NCBI GenBank assembly: GCA_019351955.1 | Contig: JABBOE010000011.1 | Location: 1 to 46,092, forward strand | Length of the DNA stretch: 46,092 bases | Reading direction: 5' to 3' | DNA from: Pseudomonadota bacterium | Lineage (GTDB): Bacteria; Pseudomonadota; Gammaproteobacteria; Burkholderiales; Burkholderiaceae_C | In this document: in pieces, positions 8,616 through 17,076 of the stretch | Numbering within the stretch: the stretch's first letter is position 1 | How the letters are laid out: every line of letters starts with the position of its first letter | Made by a program: the position numbers and the translations under genes | Notes under the pieces: generated by a model | What the model saw: only the letters and a program-made list of their open reading frames with translations | What the model was told of the DNA's origin: nothing | The model's database searches: none

Positions 8616-9521
8616 TCACTGGGTCTTCTTCAGTACAGCCATTGCCGAGGCGATCAGCCCGGCCGCCTGGCTCATGTCGCCGGGTACGACGAGAGTTGTG
8701 CTTGCCTTGGCCAAGTTGGCGTATGCGTCCAATGCCTGCTGTGCGACTTTGAGCTGCACAGCATCTACGCCTCCAGGTTTTCCGATAGCCGATGCAACAA
8801 CTTCCAGCGCACGCGCTGTGGCGTTGGCCACGGCCTCAATAGCGGCCGCTTCGCCTTGGGCACGGTTGATAGCTGCCTGGCGCTCGCCTTCAGAGCGGGC
8901 GATGAAGGCCTGCCGCTCCCCCTCAGCCTGGTTGATCTGTTGCTGGCGCGCGCCTTCAGATGTGGCAATGACCGCACGCTTTTCCCGCTCCGCCGTGATC
9001 TGGCGCTGCATCGCGTGCAAAATTTCCGCCGGTGGCGTGAGGTCTTTAATCTCATAACGCAGCACCTTCACGCCCCAGGTGGCTGCTGCCTCGTCCAGAG
9101 CCGACACGATGCTGTGGTTGATGAAGTCGCGCTCTTCAAACGTCTTGTCGAGTTCAAGCTTGCCAATCACGCTCCGCAATGTAGTTTGCGCCAGCTGCGA
9201 TATTGCCACGACGTAGTTTGATGATCCATAGCTTGCGCGCATCGGGTCCGTCACTTGGAAATAGAGAATCCCGTCTACCGTGAGTTGAGTGTTGTCGCGC
9301 GTAATGCACACCTGGCTGGCAATGTCCAGTGGCACTTCCTTTTGCATGTGTTTGTATGCCACGCGGTCAACGAAGGGGACAATGAAGCTCAATCCCGGCG
9401 CGAGAGTACGGTCGTATTTACCCAGCCGCTCAACCACCCACGCATGTTGCTGCGGTACGACCTTCACGCCACGCGAGACGATGATGATGCCGATGATGAC
9501 CAGGATGAGTGCAAGTTCCAA
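8616..9521 (-). CDS. qmcA: SPFH/band 7 membrane scaffold protein, QmcA-like
   Basis: Stomatin/prohibitin-type protein anchored in the inner membrane that forms large oligomers and is thought to organise membrane microdomains or assist FtsH-type proteolysis. An N-terminal helix (ALILVIIGIIIV) is followed by the SPFH domain, with VPQQHAWVVERLGKY, CITRDNTQLTVDG and FEERDFINHSIV, then an Ala/Glu-rich coiled coil (about residues 190-250) and a C-terminal VVPGDMS segment. I chose the TTG at 9521, because GGAG lies 7 nt upstream and the length becomes 301 aa, near the E. coli 305. The ATG at 9608 would add 29 residues and overlap nfeD by 29 nt. The nfeD-qmcA pairing is classical for this family. Confidence 0.9.
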   Translation of the reverse strand: MELALILVIIGIIIVSRGVKVVPQQHAWVVERLGKYDRTLAPGLSFIVPFVDRVAYKHMQKEVPLDIASQVCITRDNTQLTVDGILYFQVTDPMRASYGSSNYVVAISQLAQTTLRSVIGKLELDKTFEERDFINHSIVSALDEAAATWGVKVLRYEIKDLTPPAEILHAMQRQITAEREKRAVIATSEGARQQQINQAEGERQAFIARSEGERQAAINRAQGEAAAIEAVANATARALEVVASAIGKPGGVDAVQLKVAQQALDAYANLAKASTTLVVPGDMSQAAGLIASAMAVLKKTQ

Positions 9522-9579
9522 TGCGAATCTCCGGAATGGGCGGGTTGTTGGGGTAACCGTGCCTGAAGAGGGTAGCCCG

Positions 9580-10056
9580 TCAGGATGGATGAGTCCCTGA
9601 TTGTGCATGCGCGGGGGCGGCCGCGTTGCCGGGAATCGGCTCAAGCACCAGCGTGTTGCCGTCCAGCGCCTTGATGCGGAACTGGCCCGGCTGCGGAGGA
9701 CCCTTTCCCGCGAAGCGCGCTTGCCAGTCGCTGCCGCGGTAGCGAATGCGGGCTTCGCCATGGTTGTCCCAGGCATCGACTTGGACGACCGAGCCGATGT
9801 CCAGATTAATGTCGCGATTGGCCCCCGGCGCCGGTTTGACGCGGTTTTTTCGCATCGAGTGCAGCGCGTAGACCGAACCGGTGCCAACCAACGCTGAGCT
9901 CACCCACTGCAGTGGTACATCCAACCCCAGGTGCGCCGCGATTGCACCAGCCACAGCTCCCACGGCCAGCATCAGGAGATAAAAGGTGCCGCTGGTGAGT
10001 TCCAGTGCCACCAGCAGAGCAGCGGCGATCCACCATTGCATTGGGGTGCTCATCAT
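9580..10056 (-). CDS. NfeD family membrane protein (YbbK-like)
   Basis: Small partner of SPFH proteins. It has two or three membrane helices near the N-terminus (WWIAAALLVALELTSGTFYLL and AVGAVAGAIAAHLGL) and a C-terminal OB-fold soluble domain (GSVVQVDAW, EARIRYRGSDWQARF, LVLEPIP). From the ATG at 10056 it has 158 aa, near the E. coli YbbK length of about 150; the next codon, at 10053, is also ATG. A GAGG ribosome-binding site lies upstream. The protein is expected to bind the QmcA oligomer. It is the first gene of the minus-strand unit, with qmcA next. Confidence 0.9.
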   Translation of the reverse strand: MMSTPMQWWIAAALLVALELTSGTFYLLMLAVGAVAGAIAAHLGLDVPLQWVSSALVGTGSVYALHSMRKNRVKPAPGANRDINLDIGSVVQVDAWDNHGEARIRYRGSDWQARFAGKGPPQPGQFRIKALDGNTLVLEPIPGNAAAPAHAQSGTHPS

Positions 10057-10657
10057 GGCCTTTTCCTCACACGAGACGTTCATCATAGACACGGAGCGCT
10101 CGATCGTCGCAAGCATGGTGATCGCGGATCGGGGCAGCACGTCCTTCAGGTAGGCGGCTTCGCCGCGCATGCGTACCCTTGGACCAGCTGCGCTGGGGCT
10201 TGCGGTTGCACGTGCGCGAATACAGAGGGTGCGCGCCTGCGCGGCCCTCGGACCAGGCGCATATTGTCCTCTAGTGCCGCCGTCTGCGCGAGCCGAGATC
10301 GCGTCGTGCGGAGCCGCGCATCCGGGGCAATGAGGTAGCGCTAGCGGTCTGGATCTGAGAGTGTTGACGCAGTGCGGGGAAGGCCCGGACCAGAATGCCA
10401 GTGATCACGACCAACCAAGGCTACCGTCTTTAGGACGCGCCCATGCATGATTGCGGACGTTGCGCTTGATGTTGGCGTCCAGGAGAGGCACAACGAAACG
10501 CGATGGCTATGGGGCTGCACCCAGAGTTGCACCTCGGCGCTTCACGCAAATATGGCAGTTGTTTGCGTTGAAACAAACACGCCAGCACGTTCCGAAGCGT
10601 ACGCTATGAATCGCTGTGATCGTGGTGATTGCGCGTGCGAAAAGCTGGGAGCCTGTC
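10057..10657. other. Gene-poor stretch between nfeD and the small acidic protein
   Basis: About 600 bases without a reading frame I can assign. Short frames exist on both strands, but none resembles a known family. The first part, upstream of nfeD, must hold its promoter. An inverted repeat lies at 10559-10576 (TTGTTT and AAACAA, 6-nt loop; an alternative register pairs TGTTTG with CAAACA), about 80-100 nt upstream of the small ORF at 10658, and could be an operator. Otherwise I see nothing certain; it may be remnant coding DNA too decayed to recognise. Confidence 0.4.
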
Positions 10658-10846
10658 ATGCAACTCGACGAAGAAACCCGGGGTGATCTTGAAAAGGGCG
10701 TTGAAATCCTGAGCGGCATCTTGGACGGCGAACCGGTCGATCCCGATCTGATGCATTATCTGGGCATGCTCTGCTTGACTCTGTCGCAGGAAGCGCGTGA
10801 GGCCGATGATGACGAAGACATTGACCCGTTCATAGAGCTTCCCTGA
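10658..10846 (+). CDS. Small acidic hypothetical protein
   Basis: A 62-aa protein that I do not recognise. It starts at the ATG at 10658; the frame is open upstream to a GTG at 10616, which is less likely. The first 45 residues look helical, with a hydrophobic patch (DLMHYLGMLCLTL) and one cysteine. The tail is strongly acidic (EADDDEDIDPFIELP). There is no signal peptide or membrane segment. It is followed after 42 nt by a 47-codon ORF that ends with a similar IDPF motif, and then by the amino-acid decarboxylase. The acidic tail distantly recalls the SSB tail, but the four extra C-terminal residues argue against that role. Likely a real gene because of its codon use and absence of competitors. 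Confidence 0.55.
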   Translation: MQLDEETRGDLEKGVEILSGILDGEPVDPDLMHYLGMLCLTLSQEAREADDDEDIDPFIELP

Positions 10847-10888
10847 CGCCACCAAGCCTTCGTTCGACGAGCGCAGCAGAGAACAGCC

Positions 10889-11032
10889 ATGGGCAACACC
10901 GTGCTCGATGCCTTGGTCGCGGCTTTACTTACAACGCACACTTGGTTGATGTGGCAGCTGACTCGCGGGCATTGGGGCATCGAGAGGGCGCAGCCCGAGT
11001 GGCGCGCGATCGACCCATTTCAGGACGGCTAA
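10889..11032 (+). CDS. Possible 47-aa small protein upstream of the decarboxylase
   Basis: A short open frame from ATG 10889 to TAA 11032. The N-terminal half is hydrophobic (VLDALVAALLTTHTWLMWQL) and could be a membrane or amphipathic helix. The C-terminal half is polar, with RAQPEWRAIDPFQDG, sharing IDPF with the tail of the preceding small protein. The ribosome-binding site is weak. It ends 137 nt before the decarboxylase ATG, with two hairpins in between, so a leader-peptide role is possible but unproven. I do not recognise a family; it may be a non-coding frame. Confidence 0.35.
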   Translation: MGNTVLDALVAALLTTHTWLMWQLTRGHWGIERAQPEWRAIDPFQDG

Positions 11033-11043
11033 GGAAGGACCAG

Positions 11044-11116
11044 CCGGCGGCAAGGCCGGGTTTACGGTCTTCGTCGCATTGCGGGTTGGGTTAGCGGCAC
11101 GACAATGGCATCGTGC
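11044..11116 (+). promoter_or_regulatory. Hairpins in the decarboxylase leader
   Basis: Two short inverted repeats lie between the 47-codon ORF and the decarboxylase start: CCGGC/GCCGG at 11044-11059 (6-nt loop) and GCACGA/TCGTGC at 11097-11116 (8-nt loop). Neither is followed by a T-tract. Together with the small ORFs they form a leader that could regulate the decarboxylase, but the stems are short and chance is not excluded in GC-rich DNA. Confidence 0.3.
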
Positions 11117-11169
11117 TTACACTTCCGGTTTCGCTCAACTCCCGGGCGGGTCCCTTACCGGAGCACATC

Positions 11170-13455
11170 ATGCGCTTTCGTTTTCCTATCGTCATTATCG
11201 ACGAGGATTTTCGCTCCGAAAACAACTCTGGCTTGGGCATCCGCGCCTTGGCGCAGGCCATTGAGGCCGAGGGCATCGAGGTTCTGGGTGTGACGAGCTT
11301 CGGCGATCTCTCCAGCTTCGCCCAACAGCAATCACGCGCGAGCGCCTTCATCCTGTCCATCGACGATGAGGAGTTCGCTGCAGCCGAGGCGGGGGCCGAA
11401 GCGCAAGTGGTGCAGACCCTGCGCAAATTCATTGAGGAGATTCGCTTTCGCAATGCCCAGATTCCCATTTATCTCTATGGTGAGACCCGTACCTCGCGCC
11501 ATATTCCGAACGATATCCTGCGCGAGTTGCACGGATTCATCCATATGTTTGAGGACACACCGGAATTTGTCGCACGCCACATCATCCGGGAGGCGCGCAC
11601 CTATCTAGATTCGCTTGCACCACCGTTTTTTCGGGCTCTTGTGGGCTACGCGGCGGACGGCTCCTACTCTTGGCATTGCCCTGGCCATTCGGGCGGTGTG
11701 GCCTTCCTGAAGAGCCCAGTTGGGCAGATGTTCCACCAGTTCTTCGGTGAAAACCTGCTTCGCGCAGACGTGTGCAATGCAGTGGACGAACTGGGGCAGT
11801 TACTCGACCACACTGGCCCCGTGGCTGCAAGCGAGCGGAATGCGGCACGCATCTTTTATGCAGATCATCTGTTCTTTGTCACGAACGGAACCTCTACCTC
11901 GAACAAGATGGTGTGGCATTCCACCGTGGCGCCCGGGGACGTTGTCGTTGTGGATCGCAATTGCCATAAGAGCGTACTGCACGCCATCATCATGACCGGC
12001 GCACTGCCGGTTTTTCTCACGCCGACGCGAAATCACTACGGCATTATCGGACCCATCCCGCGCGACGAGTTCAAACCCGAGAACATTGAACGCAAGATTG
12101 CCGCCAATCCGCTCACCGCGCATCTGGCTGGGAAGGTAAAGCCTCGTGTGCTGACCATTACCCAATCCACGTACGACGGCGTGCTCTACAACGTGGACAC
12201 CATTAAGCACATGCTCGATGGCTATATTGACACCCTTCATTTCGACGAAGCGTGGCTGCCACATGCCACCTTTCACCCTTTTTACGCCGGCATGCACGCC
12301 ATAGGTCAAGGGCGCCCGCGGACGCGGGAATCCATGGTTTTTTCCACCCAGTCGACGCACAAGCTCTTGGCTGGCTTGAGCCAAGCTTCGCAGATTCTGG
12401 TGCAAGACTCCGAAACGCGCAGCTTGGATCGACCGCGATTTAACGAGGCCTATCTCATGCACAGCTCCACGTCACCACAGTATGCAATCATCGCATCCTG
12501 TGACGTGGCGGCAGCCATGATGGAGCCGCCTGGCGGTACCGCGTTGGTGGAGGAAAGCATTCTGGAGGCCCTGAATTTCCGGCGTGCCATGCGCAAGGTC
12601 GACGAAGAATTCGGCCATGACTGGTGGTTTCAAGTCTGGGGGCCTGACGAATTGGCGCCAGAGGACATTGGCGCGCGCGAGGATTGGCTGCTTGGTCCGC
12701 AGGCCAACTGGCACGGATTCGGCGAAATGGCGCCAGGATTCAACATGCTCGATCCCATCAAGGCCACGGTAATCACACCGGGCCTCGATATGCATGGGCG
12801 CTTCAGTGAAACGGGCATTCCAGCGGCTATCGTTACGAAATATCTGGCTGAACATGGTGTCATCGTCGAAAAAACGAGCCTGTATAGTTTTTTCATCATG
12901 TTCACCATCGGCATTACGAAAGGACGTTGGAATACCTTGGTGACCGCACTGCAGCAGTTCAAGGACGACTACGACCGCAATCAACCGCTGTGGCGCATAC
13001 TGCCCGAGTTCATCGCCAAATATCCCATCTATGAACGCGTCGGGCTGCGTGATCTTTGCCAGCGCATCCACACCGCTTATGAGGCTGCCGACGTGGCGAA
13101 GTTGACGACTGAAATGTACCTTTCCGATCTGCAACCGGCTATGACGCCCACAGAGGCCTACGCGCGTATGGCTCACCGTGACATTGAACGTGTCGGCATC
13201 GACGAGTTGGAAGGTCGGATCACAACAGCGCTACTCACACCGTATCCACCAGGCATACCGCTGCTGATTCCGGGGGAGCGATTCAACCGCAAGATCGTTC
13301 AGTATTTGCAGTTTGCGCGGGAGTTCAATCGGCAGTTTCCCGGTTTTGCAACTGACATTCACGGTTTGGTGGAGGATGACGGGCCGAACGGCAAGCGCTA
13401 TTGCGTCGATTGCGTGCGCGGTGACGTAACTGGGGGACCAAGGCGAGCGGGTTAA
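11170..13455 (+). CDS. Orn/Lys/Arg family amino-acid decarboxylase
   Basis: Large PLP-dependent (fold type I) basic amino-acid decarboxylase, 761 aa from the ATG at 11170; an upstream in-frame start at 11113 would add 19 residues without family resemblance. The N-terminal wing domain (response-regulator-like fold, MRFRFPIVIIDEDFRSENN) is followed by the PLP domain. The cofactor lysine is K398 in STQSTHKLL, and FDEAW about 40 residues earlier is the family metal/PLP-site block. The C-terminal domain has PPGIPLLIPGE. The family makes polyamines or consumes protons by decarboxylating arginine, lysine or ornithine; the length and motifs resemble the arginine/lysine decarboxylases of Burkholderiales, but I cannot fix the substrate. 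It stands alone and ends 19 nt before a convergent gene. Confidence 0.92.
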   Translation: MRFRFPIVIIDEDFRSENNSGLGIRALAQAIEAEGIEVLGVTSFGDLSSFAQQQSRASAFILSIDDEEFAAAEAGAEAQVVQTLRKFIEEIRFRNAQIPIYLYGETRTSRHIPNDILRELHGFIHMFEDTPEFVARHIIREARTYLDSLAPPFFRALVGYAADGSYSWHCPGHSGGVAFLKSPVGQMFHQFFGENLLRADVCNAVDELGQLLDHTGPVAASERNAARIFYADHLFFVTNGTSTSNKMVWHSTVAPGDVVVVDRNCHKSVLHAIIMTGALPVFLTPTRNHYGIIGPIPRDEFKPENIERKIAANPLTAHLAGKVKPRVLTITQSTYDGVLYNVDTIKHMLDGYIDTLHFDEAWLPHATFHPFYAGMHAIGQGRPRTRESMVFSTQSTHKLLAGLSQASQILVQDSETRSLDRPRFNEAYLMHSSTSPQYAIIASCDVAAAMMEPPGGTALVEESILEALNFRRAMRKVDEEFGHDWWFQVWGPDELAPEDIGAREDWLLGPQANWHGFGEMAPGFNMLDPIKATVITPGLDMHGRFSETGIPAAIVTKYLAEHGVIVEKTSLYSFFIMFTIGITKGRWNTLVTALQQFKDDYDRNQPLWRILPEFIAKYPIYERVGLRDLCQRIHTAYEAADVAKLTTEMYLSDLQPAMTPTEAYARMAHRDIERVGIDELEGRITTALLTPYPPGIPLLIPGERFNRKIVQYLQFAREFNRQFPGFATDIHGLVEDDGPNGKRYCVDCVRGDVTGGPRRAG

Positions 13456-13474
13456 TTAGGCAAGAGCTGGGCAA

Positions 13475-13780
13475 TCAGCGTTGCCGTTCGCGGTATTGCT
13501 CCCTCAGGCGTTTTTGCTCTTGCGGCGACAGCCTCTGGTAGCGCTGTTGTTCGCGCAGGATGCGCTGGCGCCGATCAGGCGGCATGCGTTCCCATTGCTG
13601 CATGCGTTGGTTCCACTGTGGCCCGCCACCGGGGTTGGGGTTGGGGTTGGCTGCTGCGGGCAGGGCGCTCACAAGCTCAGCCAGCATGATGGCCAGCAGA
13701 GTTCGACGCAGAGCGGACAGTCTGGTGCGACTGCCGATGCTGCGCTGAACACAAACCGCAGACTCAGGCTGGATTGCCAT
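13475..13780 (-). CDS. Small exported Arg/Gln-rich protein (DUF3106-like)
   Basis: A 101-aa protein with an N-terminal hydrophobic segment (LLAIMLAELVSALPAAA) that looks like a signal peptide, then a low-complexity NPNPNPGGG run. The mature part is very basic, with repeated helical heptads (QWERMPPDRRQRILREQQR, LSPQEQKRLREQYRERQR). This pattern is typical of the DUF3106 family, found beside sigma factors in betaproteobacteria; the function is unknown. It overlaps the preceding gene by 17 nt and is the third gene of the sigma-factor unit. The RxxW/RxxL repeats somewhat recall CpxP/Spy-type periplasmic sensors (LTxxQ repeats), so a stress-sensing role is possible. Confidence 0.75.
   Translation of the reverse strand: MAIQPESAVCVQRSIGSRTRLSALRRTLLAIMLAELVSALPAAANPNPNPGGGPQWNQRMQQWERMPPDRRQRILREQQRYQRLSPQEQKRLREQYRERQR
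13631..13650 (+). repeat. G-rich hexamer repeat, possible G-quadruplex
   Basis: Three copies of GGGGTT followed by GG on the plus strand. They encode the NPNPNP run on the minus strand of the small exported protein. The G-runs could fold into a quadruplex on the non-transcribed side, and such a repeat can also slip in replication and change the number of NP units. Adding one 6-bp unit would keep the frame. Confidence 0.5.
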
Positions 13781-14201
13781 GGCGCACGTCCTGCAGAGCT
13801 TGGGGATGAGAGGCCAGCCACTCATAGAAATCCATATTCTGCACAGCATCCGCCAGTTGTGGGTTCGCCTGCGCGTTCAACTGTGCAGCCGGGACAGGCA
13901 TGCCGGTACGGCTGGACAGTAGAGGAAGTGCGCTGATGGTGAAGATGGCAAGGGTGACAGACACAAATCCCGCTGCCATGACCCTAGCCCAGCGCAGCTT
14001 GCGCTGCGCTGGGCGCCGGCGTGCGGCCAGTTGGGGTAAGGCCGCCAATCCGGCGACAACCTGAGCGCCGAACTGTGCTTGCGCAGCGAGGTGAACATCG
14101 GACTGCATGGCCTGCTGCACGGCATGCGCTTGCTGCGTGTCAAGCAAGCCAGCACGCCACCGGTCGAGCTCGACCGTAGTGATGGATGTGTCGGTGTTCA
14201 T
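13764..14201 (-). CDS. Single-pass membrane protein, possible anti-sigma factor
   Basis: A 145-aa protein from the ATG at 14201, with AAGGTGA as a good ribosome-binding site. The N-terminal cytoplasmic part (ELDRWRAGLLDTQQAHAVQQAM) resembles the helical start of anti-sigma proteins, though it lacks the zinc Cys/His set. One membrane helix lies at about residues 78-98 (VMAAGFVSVTLAIFTISALPLL), and a short outer part ends with QNMDFYEWLASHP. It begins 11 nt after the sigma-factor stop. The topology and position match a membrane anti-sigma factor; this is inference from context, and no certain family is recognised. Confidence 0.7.
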   Translation of the reverse strand: MNTDTSITTVELDRWRAGLLDTQQAHAVQQAMQSDVHLAAQAQFGAQVVAGLAALPQLAARRRPAQRKLRWARVMAAGFVSVTLAIFTISALPLLSSRTGMPVPAAQLNAQANPQLADAVQNMDFYEWLASHPQALQDVRHGNPA

Positions 14202-14212
14202 GGCGTCACCTT

Positions 14213-14806
14213 TCACGATTGAATACCCCCGAGGAACGGATTATCACTCTGCAGCCGTTGGCGCAGCCTGGTGAGGGCGCGCAGATGGTGCGTTTTGACG
14301 CTGCCCTCGCTTACGTGCATGATGCGGGCCGTATCCGCAATCGAAAGCCCTTCCATTTCGCGCAGCAGGAAGGCTTCGCGCTGCCGCACGCTCAAGCTTG
14401 TCAGCGCATCGGCAATGCGCCCGGCGAGTTGTTGGTTGCTCAAGGCGTGGTCGGGCCCGGGCGCCGGGTCAGCCAGGCTTTCCCAGGGAGCAGGTAGATC
14501 TTCATCCTCGTCACTGGCAAAAAAAAAGTCGAATACTTTCTCGATCTTCTTGCGCCGGTGCCAATCGGTAATGCGATTGCGCAGGATGCTATAGAAAAGA
14601 GGCGGCCATTCGTTGGCGGGCTTATTGCGGTAATTGCTAATCAACTTCGCCAAGCTGTCTTGCACAAAATCCGCGGCGAGATGAGTATTGCCAGCTGTTT
14701 CCAACAAAGCCAAGCGCATGGCGCGCGGACGTATCTCTAGGCAGAACCTGTCGAGTGCAGGATCGGAACTCACGGCGTCAAGCGGGATCGTGAAGGCATG
14801 TGACAT
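14213..14806 (-). CDS. ECF-type RNA polymerase sigma factor
   Basis: A sigma-70 family protein of 197 aa from the ATG at 14806. It has region 2 (AADFVQDSLAKLISNYRNK, then LFYSILRNRITDWHRRKK), a variable acidic linker (FFASDEDEDLPAPWE) and region 4 with a helix-turn-helix (LSVRQREAFLLREMEGLSIADTARIMHVS, GSVKTHHLRAL). There is no region 1.1 or 3, as in extracytoplasmic-function sigma factors. It heads a three-gene unit with a one-TM protein and a small exported protein, so a cell-envelope signal is likely. The divergent gap of about 200 bp to dapC should hold its promoter; such sigma factors often transcribe their own operon. Confidence 0.92.
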   Translation of the reverse strand: MSHAFTIPLDAVSSDPALDRFCLEIRPRAMRLALLETAGNTHLAADFVQDSLAKLISNYRNKPANEWPPLFYSILRNRITDWHRRKKIEKVFDFFFASDEDEDLPAPWESLADPAPGPDHALSNQQLAGRIADALTSLSVRQREAFLLREMEGLSIADTARIMHVSEGSVKTHHLRALTRLRQRLQSDNPFLGGIQS

Positions 14807-15009
14807 AGGATAGTGCGCTGCGGCGTGGACCAATCAAGCACGAATTCGTTGCCACAACGTTTAACTGGGCTGATTACGCGACAGCGTTGCGCAATCAGAT
14901 GTAACAAGATGTCCTCTCATGTTTTGGCGCCATTTAGACTCATCGGTCCCATGCGTGTGAACTCGCTCACGCTAATTTCTACAATGCATGTCCACTCTGC
15001 CGTCTTGCC

Positions 15010-16197
15010 GTGAATCCCCTGCTCAACCGCCTTCAGCCTTACCCATTCGAGAGACTGCGTGCGCTCATGGCCGACGTGCGCCCCAGTCCGGCCTACAGGC
15101 CGATTAACCTCGGAATCGGCGAGCCGCAACATCCGACTCCGAACTTTATCCGGCAAGCACTGACTGAGCATCTGGACGGCCTGGCACGTTACCCAGCGAC
15201 CGCAGGTGGTCCCGAGTTGCGCCAGGCCTGTGCCGCCTGGGCGGGCTATCGCTATGGCGTAACCATCGATCCAGGCACGCAGGTGCTCCCCGTTAACGGC
15301 TCGCGTGAAGCATTGTTTGCACTGTGCCAAGTGGTGGTTGACAGTAGCCGGTCGCACGCGACCGTCGTGTGCCCGAATCCCTTCTACCAAATCTACGAGG
15401 GGGCAGCGCTGCTGGCGGGGGCACATTGCCACTTCGCTCCGGTTGATGCGGGGCGAAATTTCGCGGTGGACTGGGATTCGGTGCCCGAGGAAGTCTGGAA
15501 CCAAACGCAGTTGCTGTATGTGTGCTCGCCTGGAAACCCCACGGGGGCAGTGATGTCCTTGTCTGAATGGAAGCGGCTCTTTGCGCTGGCGGATCAGCAT
15601 GGATTCGTCATCGCGAGTGATGAGTGTTATTCAGAAATATGGTTTGGTGAAAATCCGCCACTCGGCGGGTTGGAGGCAGCCGCGCAACTGGGTCGGAATG
15701 ATTTTCGGGGCCTGGTGATGTTTACTTCGCTATCCAAGCGATCCAATGTGCCCGGTCTGCGCTCGGGTTTCGTCGCTGGCGATGCACGGATCCTCAACGC
15801 TTTCTTGCAGTACCGCACATACCATGGCAGCGCAATGGGGCCGGCCGTGCAGGCGGCAAGCTGTGCGGCTTGGGGCGACGAGGCGCACGTGGAGGAAAAT
15901 CGACGCCTGTATCGGGAGAAATTCGCGCGCGTCCTACCAATTTTGCAGCCTGTGATGGACGTGCAGCAACCGGACGCAGGCTTTTATCTATGGGCGGGAA
16001 CACCGATTGACGATGTCACGTTCGCGCGCGGCTTGCTCGAAAACTACAATTGCACCCTTTTGCCCGGCAGCCTGCTCGCGCGTGAGCAGGGGGGGCGCAA
16101 TCCTGGTGCCGGGCGCGTTCGCTTGGCGCTTGTGGCCGACGTGGATTCCTGCGTTGAATCGGCCGAGCGCATCGCAGCCCACATTCGCAGTCTTTGA
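15010..16197 (+). CDS. dapC: Succinyldiaminopimelate transaminase DapC
   Basis: PLP aminotransferase (fold type I) that converts N-succinyl-2-amino-6-ketopimelate to N-succinyl-L,L-diaminopimelate with glutamate, in lysine and peptidoglycan DAP synthesis. The 395-aa protein has [15 protein letters not shown] near the N-terminus, the cofactor lysine K243 in [16 protein letters not shown], and [10 protein letters not shown] for substrate binding. The start is GTG at 15010; the [12 protein letters not shown] sequence after it is typical of DapC, not of other aspartate-type aminotransferases. Its stop lies next to dapD, and dapE is three genes on, so the assignment to the succinylase pathway is firm. 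Confidence 0.93.
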   Translation: MNPLLNRLQPYPFERLRALMADVRPSPAYRPINLGIGEPQHPTPNFIRQALTEHLDGLARYPATAGGPELRQACAAWAGYRYGVTIDPGTQVLPVNGSREALFALCQVVVDSSRSHATVVCPNPFYQIYEGAALLAGAHCHFAPVDAGRNFAVDWDSVPEEVWNQTQLLYVCSPGNPTGAVMSLSEWKRLFALADQHGFVIASDECYSEIWFGENPPLGGLEAAAQLGRNDFRGLVMFTSLSKRSNVPGLRSGFVAGDARILNAFLQYRTYHGSAMGPAVQAASCAAWGDEAHVEENRRLYREKFARVLPILQPVMDVQQPDAGFYLWAGTPIDDVTFARGLLENYNCTLLPGSLLAREQGGRNPGAGRVRLALVADVDSCVESAERIAAHIRSL

Positions 16198-16208
16198 ACG
16201 ACTTAACC

Positions 16209-17030
16209 ATGACGACACAACTCCAAACTCTCATCGACCAGGCCTGGGACAACCGCGCCAGCTTGAGCACCACGTCGGCAACTCCGGAACTGCGCCAAGC
16301 TGTTGAGCACGTGCTGGCTGAACTTAATGTCGGGCGTTTGCGTGTGGCACAGAAGCTGGACGGGGCCTGGGTTACGAACCAATGGCTGAAAAAGGCTGTA
16401 TTGCTGAGCTTTCGCCTGACGGACAACGCCATGATGCGGGCCGGGGACCTTCATTTCTTCGACAAGGTGCGCACCAAATTCAGCCATCTGGGGGAGGAAG
16501 AAATGCGTGCAACGGGCGTGCGCGTGGTGCCACCTGCCGTGGCGCGGCATGGGTCATACCTGGCCCCGGGCGTGGTGTTGATGCCGTCCTACGTCAACAT
16601 TGGCGCCTATGTCGACGAAGGCACGATGGTCGACACCTGGGCCACCGTGGGGTCCTGTGCGCAGATCGGAAAGAACGTGCACCTGTCAGGCGGCGTGGGC
16701 ATTGGCGGCGTGCTAGAGCCGGTGCAGGCCAACCCGACCATTATTGGCGACAACTGTTTCATCGGAGCGCGCTCGGAAGTCGTCGAGGGTGTGATCGTGG
16801 AAGACAACTGCGTGATCTCCATGGGCGTGTACATCGGAAAATCCACCAAGATCTACGACCGGGCGACTGGCGAGGTGATGTACGGGTGCGTGCCCGAGGG
16901 CTCAGTGGTGGTTTCTGGGAATCTGCCTAGCAGTGACGGCAAGTACAGTTTGTATTGCGCCGTGATCGTCAAACGCGTTGACGCACAGACCCGCGCCAAG
17001 ACAGCGATCAACGAATTGCTGCGCGACTAG
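16209..17030 (+). CDS. dapD: Tetrahydrodipicolinate N-succinyltransferase DapD
   Basis: Transfers succinyl from succinyl-CoA to tetrahydrodipicolinate, opening the succinylase branch of the lysine/DAP pathway. The 273-aa product (E. coli has 274) has an N-terminal helical region, with [11 protein letters not shown]-like [11 protein letters not shown], and a left-handed beta helix of hexapeptide repeats from about residue 105 ([39 protein letters not shown]). The ATG at 16209 lies 11 nt after the dapC stop; a TTG at 16194 is in frame but would start inside it. The trimer is cytoplasmic. Next comes pilU. Confidence 0.95.
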   Translation: MTTQLQTLIDQAWDNRASLSTTSATPELRQAVEHVLAELNVGRLRVAQKLDGAWVTNQWLKKAVLLSFRLTDNAMMRAGDLHFFDKVRTKFSHLGEEEMRATGVRVVPPAVARHGSYLAPGVVLMPSYVNIGAYVDEGTMVDTWATVGSCAQIGKNVHLSGGVGIGGVLEPVQANPTIIGDNCFIGARSEVVEGVIVEDNCVISMGVYIGKSTKIYDRATGEVMYGCVPEGSVVVSGNLPSSDGKYSLYCAVIVKRVDAQTRAKTAINELLRD

Positions 17031-17076
17031 GTCGCACAGCGCGCCAAGCCGAATTCGCCAACCAGGGGAAAAACGC

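Noticed and set aside
10341-10532. Short frames in the gap upstream of the decarboxylase as transposase fragments
   Set aside because: No motif of any transposase family could be aligned; the resemblance was only of a few residues.
10658-10846. Acidic tail of the 62-aa protein as an SSB-type partner-binding tip
   Set aside because: The SSB tail needs a free C-terminal Phe; here four residues follow the Phe.
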